Of a stretch of 64,000 nucleotides of DNA, positions 10,344 to 22,636 are shown one piece after another. The notes beneath the pieces were generated by a model. It made no database searches. It was given only the letters and a program-made list of their open reading frames with translations, and was not told where the DNA came from. The translations under genes and the position numbers were made by a program. Source of the DNA: Gyromitra esculenta (Eukaryota; Ascomycota; Pezizomycetes; Pezizales; Discinaceae); assembly GCA_038503075.1 (NCBI GenBank), contig JBCAML010000004.1, forward strand, positions 1,633,149 through 1,697,148, in the 5' to 3' direction. Every line of letters starts with the position of its first letter. Position 1 is the stretch's first letter.

Positions 10344-13300
10344 GTGCGACGCGAAGGAACCTCGAACGGTATCATCCGTGCAAGCCAGCGCCAGTCATAA
10401 ACGAAAATGGGTCAAGCCCGAAAAGAATGAGCAGAGTGCAGGGGATGCATTAGAGAAGCGTTTGAAGCTAGTGCCCAAGACAAGGGCCGCAACAGTGCCA
10501 CCTACAAAAGGGGCCGTGAGCGGCGTTACCGCTACATAGGGGCGGATCTCCAGGATCCCTGTTAATCTTTATGCAAATACAAATTCTGACAAAGAAGTGT
10601 CAGAGAATTTTCACTAGGTCGACTACCAGCGGGCCAGGAGGTAGCAGACGTTAACCAAACATTTGAAACCCTGGCAATCGAAGAAAGAATAGTCTCAGTC
10701 CTTGAGACTGAAAAATACAAAAACAAACAAAAAAGAAAAGAGGACAACTCTTCGAGGTCGCCCAACAAAAAACAATATACAGAACCCACCGTATACGAGC
10801 GGCTCCAAGGGCAAGCACTACTAGTAATCAATGGGAGGAAGGTGGTAGTCGATGTATTGCTAGATTCTGGAGCTATTGTTTTTCTCTTGTCCCCTTTGTT
10901 TGTTAGAAATTGGTTGGTCCCAAAGGTGCAAAGAGACGTCCTGCTAACCATTAGAAACTTCACAGGTGAAGAAGTGGTTGGAGCGGGACAAGCCTTTACT
11001 AACCCTATTACTATGATCAGAGGAAATAATCATACATCTAATGTATCTTGCGAGATTGGGCCAGTCGAGGCTGGGTTAGACTTGATAGTGCCAGGGGGTT
11101 GGTGGTTGACGAGTCACCGGTTGGAAAACCCTTACAACCAAGCAAACTGGAAGTTCGAATCTCCTGGTTGCTGTAACCAGTGCTTTGTGACGACAGCTCC
11201 TCTTAGTACCGAGAACAATATCGAATATGACGAATAGCTGGGCCTGGACGAGAATGCCCGAATAATTGGCATGGTGTGCGCAATTGATGACGAAGAAACC
11301 GAACTTCTGAAGACTCTCCCGGGAGCATACCACCGATTTGTCAGTCTATTCAGCACTCCCATCCAGGAATCCTTGCCGGAACGAAGGCCATTCGATCGCG
11401 CTATTAATCTCGAGCATGGGACAACCGCCCCGTGGGGTCCAATCTATAAACTTTCAGAAAAAGAACTTGAGATTCTCCGGAAGTACTTGGACAAAATGGT
11501 GGCCGAAGGGAAGATAGGGCCAAGCAAGTCACCTGCTGGGTCGCCCATATTATTCGCGCTGAAACCAGACGGAGGGTGACGACTATGTGTAGATTACCGT
11601 GGCTTGAACAAGGTGACAGTAAAGAACCGATACCCTCTGCCACTAATGTCCGAATTGCGTGATAGAGTCAATGGGGTTTCAATCTTTACCAAACTGGACC
11701 TCAAAGACAGTTTTCACCAGATCCATATCAAAGAAGGCGATGAGTGGAAAACAGCGTTTCATACAAGATATGGTCATTTCGAGTACACAGTCATTCCTTT
11801 CAGCTTGGCAAACGCCCCCGCAACCTTTCAAGATATGATGCATCATGTGCTCTGTGAATTTCTGGACCAAGGGGTCGTGGTTTATATTGACGACATCCTC
11901 ATCTACTCAAAGACCCTCGAGGAACATGAGGCCTTGGTGACCAGAGTCCTGCAGCGTTTGGAGGACGAGGGTTTGGCAGTATCCATTAAGAAAAGCTACT
12001 TCCACTTGCGGGAAGTTGAGTTTTTAGGATACATAATTTCTGACAAAGGCATGTCTATGTCAATGAAGAAGGTCGAGTCAATCCTTTCATGGGAAACCCC
12101 GAAGAGCATACGCGATGTCCAGGTATTCATTGGATTCGCCAATTTTTACCAACGGTTCATCGAAAATTTATCCCAAGTTGCAAGTCCCTTAACCGAGTTG
12201 ACCAAAGGGGATCCCAAGAAATTTCAATGGGGTGACCGTCAAGTGATGGCCTTCGAGTACCTAAAAGTTGCCTTCATGACAGCACCTATCCTCTGTCACT
12301 TTGCGCCGGAACGGCAGACTGTGGTAGAAACCAATGCCTCAAACTATGCATTAGGTTGCGTCCTCTCGCAGATCATTGATAGCAAGCTACATCCCGTAGC
12401 ATTTCATTCCAGAAAATTTAATAAAGCCGAACTTAACTACGAGGTGCACGATAAAGAACTACTCGCGATAGTTACTGCTTTCAAGGAATGGCGACATTAC
12501 CTAGAAGGAAGCAAGCACCAAGCGATCGTCTATACGGACCATAAAAATCTCAAATATTTCATGAAGGAGACAAGGATCCTAAATCGACGACAGGCTAGAT
12601 GGGCGGAATATTTATCGTCATTCGACTTTAAAATCATATATCGACCTGGATCAGTGGGAGGAAAGCCAGATGCATTATCAAGATGACCGGAGTATCGTCC
12701 TAAGAAGGGAAATACAACACAGCCTACAGAAGCCATGTCCGGAAGCGGCCAAGTAGATATAACTGGCCCTCCCAGTAAGTCAATCGTTATATCCTTAATT
12801 CATAGAAAAGACGATAACACAATTGTACAAAACCAAAACAATGACCAGTTAGACTTTACCGAGCTGGACTCAAACGGCAATCATCACCATTATAATTTTA
12901 ATCCTAATACAACACACGAGGAGCTACTTATTTCATCAGCATCCCTCAAAGCGCTTCAAGTCCTTAAATTTAATTCGGACTTTTTGGAGCAGGTTAAAAG
13001 GAAGGTTGAGTCTGACAAAGACTATAAGGAAATTTGAGATTCAGTTAAAGCAGGCAGCGAAATCAAAAGGCTACAATACTACACAGTGATGGAGGAACTC
13101 CTCTATTGGAAAAACAGGCTAACAATCCCTAACTATAATGAAATCAAAACTACCATTTTAGAAAATGAACATGACTCCAAGATAGCAGGGCACTTTGGCA
13201 TGGACAAAACCACGGAACTTGTTCAGCGGAACTTCTACTGGCCTCATATGACCGAGTGGATTACAGATTACATCCGCTCATGTGATCCTTGCCAACATAA

Positions 13301-14067
13301 TAAATCCGTGCGTCATAAGAAATATGGACTCCTGCAACCGCTAGAGACCCCATACACTCCATGGATGTCGATATCAACAGATTTCATTGTCCAGCTACAT
13401 GAGTCGAGAGGATTCACCCAAATATGTGTAGTAGTTGACAGGTTTACCAAGATGGCGCACGTCATCCCACTAATAGAAAGAGCTACAGCAAGTGATGTGG
13501 CAAAGGCTTTTGTTGACAAAGTTTGGAAACTTCACAGGCTTCCAAAAGAAATTGTTTCAGACCAAGATGCTAAGTTCACAGGGGAATTCTGGACCTCATT
13601 ATGCAAACTTCTAGACATTAAGTCCAGCAAATCTACCGACAAACAAACCGAAAGGGTTAATCAAGTCCTGGAAGCCTACCTAAGAAACTTCGCCAACTAC
13701 GACCAAGATGACTGGTACGACCTACTGCTGTTAGCGGAGTTTGCCTACAACAATGCCGAAGCCAGAGCCACTGGAATCAGTCCCTTCTATGCCAATCATG
13801 GTTTCCATCCCAGGACAGCTTGGGCGATTGATACCGAAGTCAAGAATCGAGCGACAAAGTTATACACACATTGGCTTCAGAAAGTAAACGATTTTGCCAC
13901 TACCTCGCGCAAAGCCACCCGAGAAAACATGTCGAAATATTTTGACAAGAAACGACAGGCGGAACCATCCTTTAAGGTCGGAGATTTAGTAATGCTCGAC
14001 GCTAGAAATATTAGAACCAAGCGCCCAACGAAAAAGTTAGCCCCTAAGTCATACGGACCCTTCCCTA
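10344..14067 (+). pseudogene. pol of gypsy element C (PR-RT-RH-IN), broken
   Basis: A Ty3/gypsy polyprotein in the usual order. The protease has VVDVLLDSGA near 10,842 and DLIVPGGWWL near 11,080. RT (11,271-12,100) has FTKLDLKDSFHQI and VVYIDDILIYS. RNase H follows, with ETNAS where the family has TDAS, so a catalytic Asp is lost. Integrase has an HHCC finger near 13,180-13,300 and a core with TDF, DQDAKF and DKQTERVNQ; several residues before the catalytic Glu are missing. A GPY/F-type end is cut at GPFPI near 14,067 by the LINE. In-frame TGA codons at 11578, 12685 and 13036 each fit one transition. Frame breaks also occur before the protease. It is dead. Confidence 0.9.
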
Positions 14068-16109
14068 TCATCCTCCATCCCCGCTACACATACTCCGTCC
14101 CCGCTACAACCTCTTCGATTGAAAGCTCACCACCACCTTTTGCGTTGCAACGGCGTTACACACAGCCAAAAGTCTTTAGTACTTCGGCTTCATTCCATTA
14201 CCCCTCTTTTACAAACGATCTGGATCATCGTTTACACAACAACCCACGGTCGCAATGCCCCCCAAAGGAAAAGGCAACATGTTTACACCCATATTCCCCC
14301 ATCATCAAGTTGAGGGAACTCCAAACCCATTTGTTGCCTCCTCCTCTTCATCTGCGGCGGATCCAAGAACCCCCTCACCATCGAAAAGACAGAGAGCTGA
14401 CACCTCTCCCCCATCTCCTCCTGTTTTCGGAAAGCCAACCCACTGGGCGGGCCTCTGGAACAAACCAGGGGAGGCCATTACCACTCACCTAGGCAGTGAG
14501 CCAGCTTTTGGGTTTGACGTTTGCAACGCTCTAGCCAGAGCCCACAAGTTCAACCTCCTCCACTTCCAAAAACTCCTTGATATGATACAGCATCTACAAG
14601 GCGAAATCACCACCCTCAAGGAAGCAGCAAGCAAACCAGCTCCTGCAACTCTCCCAGACATGTTTCCAGAGTCCCCGACTTTGAGCAAACTAGAGCGTAA
14701 CCACCTGCTGCTCACAGTAGGGAAGGCAGCGCCTTCAGAACCACCAGCACCTAGTGCTCCCCTTCCTCCTGCTCCTGCTGCTGCTATCCCAGCACTTCCT
14801 CCTGCCCCAAAGCCCCTGCAATGGGCTCAGGTGGCGGCCAGCAAACCCAAGAGAAAACCCCAACCAGCAAAGACTAAACAGGCTGCCTCTGCACCTGCCC
14901 CTAAGACCCATGTCTCCCCTCTCACCATCACTCCCACCATGCGCGCAAGCCGTTTGATTGTCAAACGCGATGGCACTCCCCTTACCCAAGGGACACCCAC
15001 AGAACTCAGAGACAAGTTGAACTATGCTATCGGTTCCATCACCATCCAATCTGTGGCAATAGACACACATTCCCAGAATGTGTCGTTGACGGTCATGAAC
15101 AATATGTTTGCCAACACCCATTACCGGAAAGTTGGCCAATTTCTCCACATCATCCCTGGAGCTCGCTCCCTACACCTTGACGAACCATTGCACCAACTTG
15201 TTGTACATGGTATTCCTACTGCCATGGAGCCCTCTGCCATTCAGCAAGAGCTCTGCAACTTCAACCCCGGCCTCACCATGGACACACCTCCAAGGTGGCT
15301 CACTCTACCAGAAAAACGAAGAGGAAAAACAGTTTCCTCCATTGTCATCACACTCTCTGGCCCCAAAGCTAATGAGATTGCTAATCGCACACGGCTTTCT
15401 GCTTTTTCCACCACTGTCCGAGCTGAACGCAAACTCCGTTTTGGACCCTCCACCCAGTGTTCCCAATGTCACAAATTTGGACACCACACAAACAAATGTC
15501 CCAACCAACCATGCTGTCGCTGGTGTGTTGGACTTCATCCTACTGCAGCTCATACCTGCCCCACCCTCACTTGCTCAATTAAAGGCCGCCCCTGCTCTCA
15601 CACTCTTGTTAAGTGTGTCAACTGCGACGGACCCCATGAGTCACACCTGAACAGCTGCCCATCACGCCCTTCTAAGGCCTCACCGCCCCCTCCAGCAGAT
15701 GACCAGATGGACCTTTAAGGTCACTTTACCAATACTTCCCCAACCCCTACTAACTTTGATTGGAAACTTCTCCTGGCCACTTTTCACTTCCACTGTGGCT
15801 TTACTATGGACTTTCTTCTATGGTTTCTCATTGCTTTGTTGGCCGTTGTTTGCAAGTCTCTTTACTTTCATAGGCATACGCTGTCAATTTTTCCCTGCAC
15901 CCCTAAGTCGTTTTATCGCAGGAACATCGTCTTGTTCTTTTGGGAGTACTTGGTTCGCTTTTCCCTTTGTGTTCTCTCTTGTTACCCAGGCGGATAAGGG
16001 TGTTTATTTGATGGGGATAGGTTTTTTGACTTGATAACCTTTGTGTTGCATAAGCGGTTTTGTACCTAGAAACAACAATCAAATGATTTAAACAAAAAAA
16101 AAAAAAAAA
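14068..16109 (+). mobile_element. Half-LINE copy 1 (ORF1-only LINE)
   Basis: 2,042 bp: 5' UTR beginning TCATCCTCCATCCCC (same start as the LINE at 23,939), an intact ORF1, then directly a 3' tail ending TCAAATGATTTAAAC and poly(A). No ORF2 (endonuclease and RT) lies between ORF1 and the tail. The left flank is gypsy C integrase and the right flank is another gypsy protease, without matching target duplications, so the locus has recombined since insertion. Confidence 0.88.
14255..15718 (+). CDS. LINE ORF1 protein (RNA-binding, zinc knuckles), 487 aa
   Basis: Nucleic-acid-binding ORF1 protein of a Tad-type non-LTR element, expected to coat its RNA. It starts at the ATG with MPPKGKGN. A Ser/Pro-rich N-terminus comes first, then an Ala/Pro-rich linker (residues 165-210) with a Lys-rich patch (SKPKRKPQPAKTK). 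An RRM-like region spans about 225-395 (motifs RLIVKRDG, LHQLVVHGIP, PPRWLTLPEK, SSIVITLSG). Three Cys/His clusters follow: CSQCHKFGHHTNKC, then CCRWCVGLHPTAAHTC, then CVNCDGPHESHLNSC. It differs from the ORF1 at 28,478-29,941 by only two residues (Asn/Asp near 150, Arg/Gly near 350). The frame is intact. Confidence 0.9.
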   Translation: MPPKGKGNMFTPIFPHHQVEGTPNPFVASSSSSAADPRTPSPSKRQRADTSPPSPPVFGKPTHWAGLWNKPGEAITTHLGSEPAFGFDVCNALARAHKFNLLHFQKLLDMIQHLQGEITTLKEAASKPAPATLPDMFPESPTLSKLERNHLLLTVGKAAPSEPPAPSAPLPPAPAAAIPALPPAPKPLQWAQVAASKPKRKPQPAKTKQAASAPAPKTHVSPLTITPTMRASRLIVKRDGTPLTQGTPTELRDKLNYAIGSITIQSVAIDTHSQNVSLTVMNNMFANTHYRKVGQFLHIIPGARSLHLDEPLHQLVVHGIPTAMEPSAIQQELCNFNPGLTMDTPPRWLTLPEKRRGKTVSSIVITLSGPKANEIANRTRLSAFSTTVRAERKLRFGPSTQCSQCHKFGHHTNKCPNQPCCRWCVGLHPTAAHTCPTLTCSIKGRPCSHTLVKCVNCDGPHESHLNSCPSRPSKASPPPPADDQMDL

Positions 16110-18481
16110 CTATTGGACACTGGCGCCTCAGGATTCGCCTTCACTGATAAAGAATTTGTGAGTCACCATTCTTTACCTCCCTCCCTTTTGAAAACACCCA
16201 GACAACTCAAAGTCAATGATGGCCGTCCTGTTGCCTCAGGCGCTATCACCCATATCGCCAACATTGAATTGTCCATTCAACAACACCGAGAACAAGCCCC
16301 CTGTTTCATTACCCAACTCGGTCATTACTTTCATAGATCAAACCGGGTAATGAACAGGGATAGGGTTTGAGTTGTCACGTATCATTTTCTTTGTATAATG
16401 TCTTTGTTGTTCGGCTAGGTTTTGGTTGGGTGTCGGAGTCTGGGAAAAGCAGGGTATTTAAGGACTGGGATTTTATCGCTTGTTGTACTTCTCCTTTCTT
16501 TCCTTAAGCAATGTTCTTGTTACCTTCTTCGGTCTTTAGTGAAATACTATCTCGGTTAACCCTCAGAACCCTTGCTGTCGCTGTTCACCTCGCTGCACTT
16601 ATCTTGCCTTGAAATAAAACCTTCGTAGAACCTGTAGAAACACTGCACTATTCAAACGTGTTGAGGCCTCGCTTAAGTAGCACTGCTCACCTTCAGGAAT
16701 ACTGAAGGGCTTAACAAAGGCGCCGAACTGTGAGAACCACCCCCTGGTGCTAGGAATCCCATGGATGAATCACCATGATGTTCACCTCCATTTTGCCAAT
16801 AAACACATTAAATTTAATTCTAAACTCTGCACCACCCACTGTGCCCCTCACTCACCTGTTGTCACCACTCCTTCGATCCCCACTCCTCCGAAGCTAAACC
16901 TGTCTTTTGTTGGTGCCACTAGTTTTAGAACACTTACTTGAAAACGCACCTCACAGGCCTATGCAATGTCCCTCTACGAGATTAACAAAATCATAGAGGA
17001 AAAGACTATCAAAGAAGAATGGAAATCAAGGATTCCCGCTGAATATCACAACTTCTTGGATATGTTTGACAGGAGGAAAGCTCAAGGCTTACTCCCTTGT
17101 CGATCCTACAACCACAAAATACAACTGCAGGAAGGAAAAGACGCTCCCTTTGGACCCCTTTATGGAATGTCTCAAGAAGAGCTAATCGTCCCAAAGAAGT
17201 ATATCGAAGATAATCTAGAGAAAGGTTTCATTCATGCTAGTTCTTTTCTGGCTGGATCCCCTGTTCTCTTTGTCAAAAAGGGTGACCTTTCCCTACAACA
17301 CAGTGTGAATTATCAAGGTCTTAATGCAATCACAGTAAAAGATCGCTATACTTCTCCACTTATTCGAGAAACTTTTGATTGCTTGGCAAAAGCCCAATGG
17401 TACACTAAACTGGATCTAAGAGACGGCTACCACTAAGTCCACATCTCAAAAGGAGACGAATGGAAAACTGCATTTCGCACCCGCTATGGCTTGTACGAAT
17501 ATCAAGTTATGCCCTTTGGCCTAACTAATGCCCCTGGGACTTTTCAATGCTTCGTCAATGACTGTCTTACTGAATACCTGGATATATTCTGCACCGCTTA
17601 TCTTGATGACATTCTCATCTACAGCGATACCTTTGCAGAACATCCAGAACACGTTCGGAAGGTCCTCCAGATGCTTAAAGATAATGATATCCTGTTGAAA
17701 CCAGGGAAATGTGAGTTCAAGGTACAAACCACCAAGTACCAAGGTCTCATACTCACCCCTGATGGCATTAAAATGGACGAGGAGAAACTCAAGGCCGTCC
17801 AGGAATGGGGAACACCAAAAAGCGTTAAAGATGTCTAGGCTTTCCTAGGGTTCACAAATTTTTATCGACGGTTCATCTTAGGATTTTCCAAACCAGCCTC
17901 GCCCCTTACAGCCCTTACCAAGAAAGGAATCTGTTTCGAATGGACGGTCGAAGTGGATATCGCCTTTGAAAACTTAAAGCACACCTTCACCGCAGCCCCA
18001 ATCCTCATACACTTCAACCCGGACAAGAAAATCATCATGGAAACTGACGCTTCTGAATTCGTATCCGGAGGTGTACTGTGTCAATACGACGATGCCAGAG
18101 TAATACACCCAGTAGCCTTCTTCTCTAAGAAGCGTTCACCTGCTGGGTGCAACTATGAGATCTACGATAAGGAACTACTTGCCATCATCCATGTATTCGA
18201 AGAATGGCACCCAGAACTCGAAAGCTCTAAACACCCTATTGACATCATTAGTGATCACAAGAACCTCAAGTACTTGATGAGTACAAAACAACTTAATCGC
18301 TGCCAAGCTAGATGGGCAGAATACCTATTTTGCTTCGATTTTGTGATCACTTACCAACCGGGTAGCCAAGGAGGAAAACCAGATGCATTGACTAGGAGAT
18401 TAGGAGGTCTCCCCAAGGAAGGGGATGAAAGACTGGCACATCAGAGCCAGGTGATGTTTAAGAAAGAAAATATTGATCCCA
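16110..18481 (+). pseudogene. pol of a chromovirus related to gypsy-B, left part (PR-RT-RH)
   Basis: Starts abruptly inside the protease at LLDTGASGFAF and follows the intact gypsy-B pol domain by domain. The protease continues after the LTR at 16329-16735 with HPLVLGIPWMN. RT has YTKLDLRDGYH and CTAYLDDILIYSD. RNase H has [12 protein letters not shown], and the tail is [15 protein letters not shown]. Stops at 17434 (TAA for the CAA of FHQI) and 17836 (TAG for the CAA/CAG of VQAF) fit C-to-T changes. LRLCVDYRGLN is degraded. The frame is broken by the LINE at 18,496 and resumes at 23,954. Confidence 0.9.
16329..16735 (+). repeat. Solo LTR-A in the protease region
   Basis: 407 bp, TTTCATAG...CTGTGAGA. 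The flanks ATTAC (16324-16328) and ACCAC (16736-16740) differ by two T/C changes. The intact relative has GGACACTACCCCC at this point, consistent with a decayed duplication. The first arm of P1 is mutated. Confidence 0.9.
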
Positions 18482-18755
18482 AGATAAGTTTGTTGTTTTT
18501 TGTTTTTTTTTTGTTTAAATCATTTGATTATTGTTTCTAGGTACAAAACCGCTTATGCAACACAAAGGTTATGAAGTCAAAACACCTATCCCCAACAGTG
18601 ACCATCCACGCCCCAGGATAACAAAAGAAAGATACAAAGGAAAAATAAGTAAACCAAACCTATAGGCATACCTATAGGGAAGTGACCCCAATGATCATAA
18701 CAATGATCCCGCAATTTATGACTTTCATAACTAAGGAAAAGTAACAATTTAGGTA

Positions 18756-20640
18756 CTAAAATAGTAAAGAAAAAGTAGATGAAGAAACAGAAACTGCAGA
18801 AGATAACTGATCCGAGGTTCCAGTGAGTGATAGAGGGTACCAGTTATTCCACTTAGGTGGGTAGCCAGTCATAGTGTGGCGAATATAATTGACGAATGAT
18901 TGCAGTTGGGTAGGGTCGTTCCAGATATCTTCAACAGAGATTAGGTCAGGGATGAACTTTTCTCTGGCTTCTGCTCTAGCTGGGCAGCGAAGAATAGCAT
19001 GCTCAAGGTCTTCATCTTCCTCTTGGCATCTGGGGCAGCGTTTAGAGAGGCCCTGGGAGTGCCAGGACTGGTGGGCGGCAAGGTAGCTTTTGTGGGCACG
19101 GAATTGGTGGAGTCTCCCACTCATGAAGCAATCCAATCTCATGAAGGTTGGTGCAATAGTGGAGAGAGGGTTGGTGTAATAGCTGGGAGGGGAGCGCGAG
19201 GTAGCCCAAAGAGTCATGCAGAGCTCTTGGACTGTTTCTGGTGTGATGGTAGGTGTTTCGGAGGAGGGTGTGAGATTACTTTGTAGTGCGTTATTGATCA
19301 TGACACACAGTTGGTCAATTGGGAGTGGTTTATTGGTTTTGGCTTTGGATGTCCATGTTTTCAAGTTTGTTGAAACACCCAGGAGGAGGTGGCGATGTGA
19401 TGGCGTTCTGAAGGGATCTTCAAGTGAGAAGTTACTAGGGAATCTGCCTGAGATGGGGTTGTGATGTGGTGAAGCAGCCATGCTGCGAATGGCATACTGG
19501 AGGCGGTATTTGTAGCACAGTACGTTGATTGGAAGTAGTGCTGCGTTTGGGCACAAGGTGAGTGAGTTGGTTGATGTGAAGCAGTTGGTGACCCAGCGGA
19601 GTACTTTGTCCCAAAGGCGTTGGAGGAGAGTAAGAGAGGACTTGCTGGGGGTGAAGACAGCAGAGCCATAAAGCATTGTGGGAAGGATGACGGCCTGGGC
19701 CAAACTTCTGTTGTTGTATGAGGTGAGACCTGTCCCAGCTGGGAACAGGCAGCGAAGTAGAAGAAATGTTTTGTTGGCTTTCAAAAAGCATTGTTTGAAG
19801 TGGTGGAATGGTGACAGATTGGCTTCGAACCAACAGCCGATCCATTTGACAACTTTGAGAGGGAAGAAGAGATTATTGTTGAGAGAGATGGGGAGGTTGC
19901 AGAAAGATGATTGGTCTCTTTCTGTTCTCCAGTGGATAAAATCTGTTTTGGCGATGGAGAATGAGATGTCTAGGACTGACCCAACATGTTGTAGGTAGTT
20001 CCAGGCACGTTGCAGTTGTTGTATGTTGGATATTTGTGAGGAAGATGCAACAGTGAGACTGAAGTCGTCGACATAGGAGAGGGTGATACCCTTTGCTAGT
20101 TTGACCTGGTGGAGTGGGGCGACATAGATGATGAAGAGCAGTGGGGAGATTGGGGAACCCTGGGGTACACCAACGTCAATTGGTTCAAAGGTGAAAGGGC
20201 TACTTTTGAAGAGTAGGCGACAGAATCTATTGGAGAGGAAGGAGAGGACCCAGTGAACAAGGTATTCAGGAGTGTCTTTTTTCCTCAGCTGTTTCGCAAG
20301 AGTGTTGGCCCTAATATTATCAAAGCCTCCTTTGATGTCGAGCAAGAGTGAGGAAACCTTGCGTCCAGATGCCTGGAGAAGCTTGATTTCATGGAGAAGT
20401 GTTGTTCCAGCATCAGAGATGCTTCTGCCTGGGAGTGATCCTAGTTGGTTGGGGTGGATTAAGCCAGCAGTGAGAGCATGGTCGTAGAGGAGGAATGGTG
20501 CAATTCGTTCCAGGATCTTAGAGATAGTTTCCAGGAGAACGATGATGCGGAAGGAGGATGGTTTGCTGTAGGAAGGTTTGCCAGCTTTTGGTAGGACAAT
20601 GCCATTGGCTGCTTTCAGTGAGCTGGGGTGGATGCCGTGT
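18756..20640 (-). pseudogene. LINE ORF2, reverse transcriptase half
   Basis: From about 20,640 the minus strand encodes the RT of a Tad-clade LINE: GIVLPKAGKPS, SSFRIIVLLETISKILERI, NQLGSLPGRS, LDIKGGFDNIRANTL, VGVPQGSPISPLLFIIY and the catalytic YVDD (SYVDDFSLTV). Thumb and C-terminal parts follow, with a zinc-knuckle-like CPRCQEEDEDLEHAILRC near the end. The frame is open to the stop at 18,756. The N-terminal apurinic endonuclease and the first part of RT are replaced at 20,641 by a half-LINE poly(A) tail, so this is a partial ORF2. Confidence 0.88.
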
Positions 20641-20641
20641 T

Positions 20642-22636
20642 GTTTTTTTTTTTTTTTTTGTTTTAATCATTTGATTATTGTTTCTAGGTACAAAACCGCT
20701 TATGCAACACAAAGGTTATCAAGTCAAAAAACCTATCCCCACCAAATAAACACCCTTATCCGCCTGGGTAACAAGAGAGAACACAAAGGAAAAGCAAACC
20801 AAATACTTCCATCAGAACAAGATGAGGTTCCTGCAATAAACGACTTAATGGTGCAGGGAAAATTGACAGCGAATGCCTATGAGAGTAAGGAGATTTGTAA
20901 ACAACAACCAAAAAACAATGAGAAACAGTAGAAGTAAGTCCACAGTAAAGCCACAATGGAAGTGAAGAGCAGCCAGGAAAAGATTCCAATCAATGTTAGT
21001 TGGGGTTGAACAAGTATAGGTGAAGTGACCTAAAGGTCCATCTGGTCATCTGCTGGAGGGGGCGGTGAAGCCTTTGAAGGGTGTGATGGGCAGCTGTTCA
21101 GGTGTAACTCATGGGGTCCATCACAGTTAACACACTTTACAAGAGTGTGAGAGCAGGGGCGGCCTTTAGTTGAGCAAGAAAGTGTGGGGCAGCTATGAGC
21201 TGCTGTGGGATGGAGTCCAACACACCAACGACAGCATGGTTGATTGGGGCATTTGTTTGTGTGGTGCCCAAATTTGTGACATTGGGAACACTGGGTGGAG
21301 GGTCCGAAGCGGAGCTTGCGTTCGGATCTAACAGTGGTAGAGAAGGCAGATAAGCAAGTGCGATTGGCGATCTCATTAGCTTTGGGGCCAGAGAGTGTGA
21401 TAACAATTGAGGAAACTGTTTTCCCTCTTCGTTTTTCTGGTAGAGTGAGCCATCTGGGGGGGATGTCCATGATAAGGCCAGGGTTGAAGTTGCAGAGTTC
21501 TTGCTTAATGGCAGAGGGCTCCATGGAGGTGGGGATACCATGTAAAACGAGTTGGTGTAATGGTTCGTCAAGGTGTAGGGAGCGAGCTCCTGGGATTAGG
21601 TGAAGAAATTGACCAACTTTCCTGTAATGGGTGTTGGCAAACATGTTGTTCATGACCGTCAACGACACATTTTGGGAATATGTGTCTATTGCCACAGACT
21701 GAATAGTGATGGAACCAATGGCAGAGTTAAGTTTATCTCTGAGTTCCGTGGGTGACCCTTGAGAAAGGGGAGAGCCGTCGCGTTTGACAATCAATCGGCG
21801 AGCGTGCATGGTGGGAGATGTTGAAGGAGAGGGAGAAGAGATCTTAGGGGCAGGTGTGTTTGCAGCCTGTTTGGCCTTTGCTGGTTGGGGCTTTCTCTTG
21901 GGTTTGCTGGCGGCCACCTGGGCCCATTGCAAAGGCTTTGGGGCAGGAGGAGCAGGAATTGCAGCAGCAGGTGCAGGAGGAGGAGGAGCACCAAATGGTG
22001 CAGGTGGTGCTGAGGGCGCTGCTTTCCCTACTGTAAGAAGGTGCATGCGCTCTTGTTTACTCAGAGTTGGTGACTCTGGAAACATATCAGGGAGAGGTGC
22101 TGGACTCTTAGCAGCCTCTTTCAGTAGGGTGACCTTGCTTTGTAGATGCTGGATCATATTAAGGAGGGAGGTGAAGTGGATAAGATTCAGTTCGTCAGCC
22201 TTTGTGAGGCACTGGCTAACTGTCTTGAGGGTCATGGGGGCTCCTGTAATCCCGTTATCCTAGTTTAGGATTAACTTAATCCAGTCTGTAGGGTGGGAAA
22301 AGACAGGTGGTGATGGAGGAGTGGTGTCCGCTCTCTGCCATTTTGATGGTGAGGGAGTTCTTGGTTCCGCCATGGCAGTTGCGGAGGAAGCGGCAGTGGT
22401 AGAGGCTTCTCCTCTTTGGAGAGAGGGGAAGAGAGGTGTAAAGATTCTAGCTGTGTCTTCTGAAGACATGCGATCGGAGTGGTGTTGTTAAAACAAAGAT
22501 CCAACTTGTTTTTATGAGCGGGGTAATGGAATGAAGCCAAAGTGCTAGAGACTTTTGGCTGTGTGTAACGCTGTTGCAACGCAAAAGGTGGTGGTGAACT
22601 TTCAATCGAAGAGGTTGTAGCGGGGACGGAGGATGA
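20642..22636 (-). mobile_element. Half-LINE copy 2
   Basis: About 1,995 bp on the minus strand: 5' end TCATCCTCCGTCCCC at 22,636, ORF1, the short 3' tail and poly(A) (T-run from about 20,642). No target duplication links its two flanks; they are different parts of LINE-A. Either it inserted with loss of target sequence, or the whole block arose by template switching during reverse transcription. Confidence 0.85.
21030..22469 (-). pseudogene. Half-LINE ORF1 with one in-frame stop
   Basis: Same ORF1 as at 14,255-15,718 but more diverged (MSSEDTARIF start). Read from 22469, the frame is continuous to 21030 except for a single TAG at 22,260-22,262 (after DWIKLILN), so downstream initiation could give about 401 aa at most. 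The RRM-like region and all three Cys/His clusters are intact. Confidence 0.85.
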
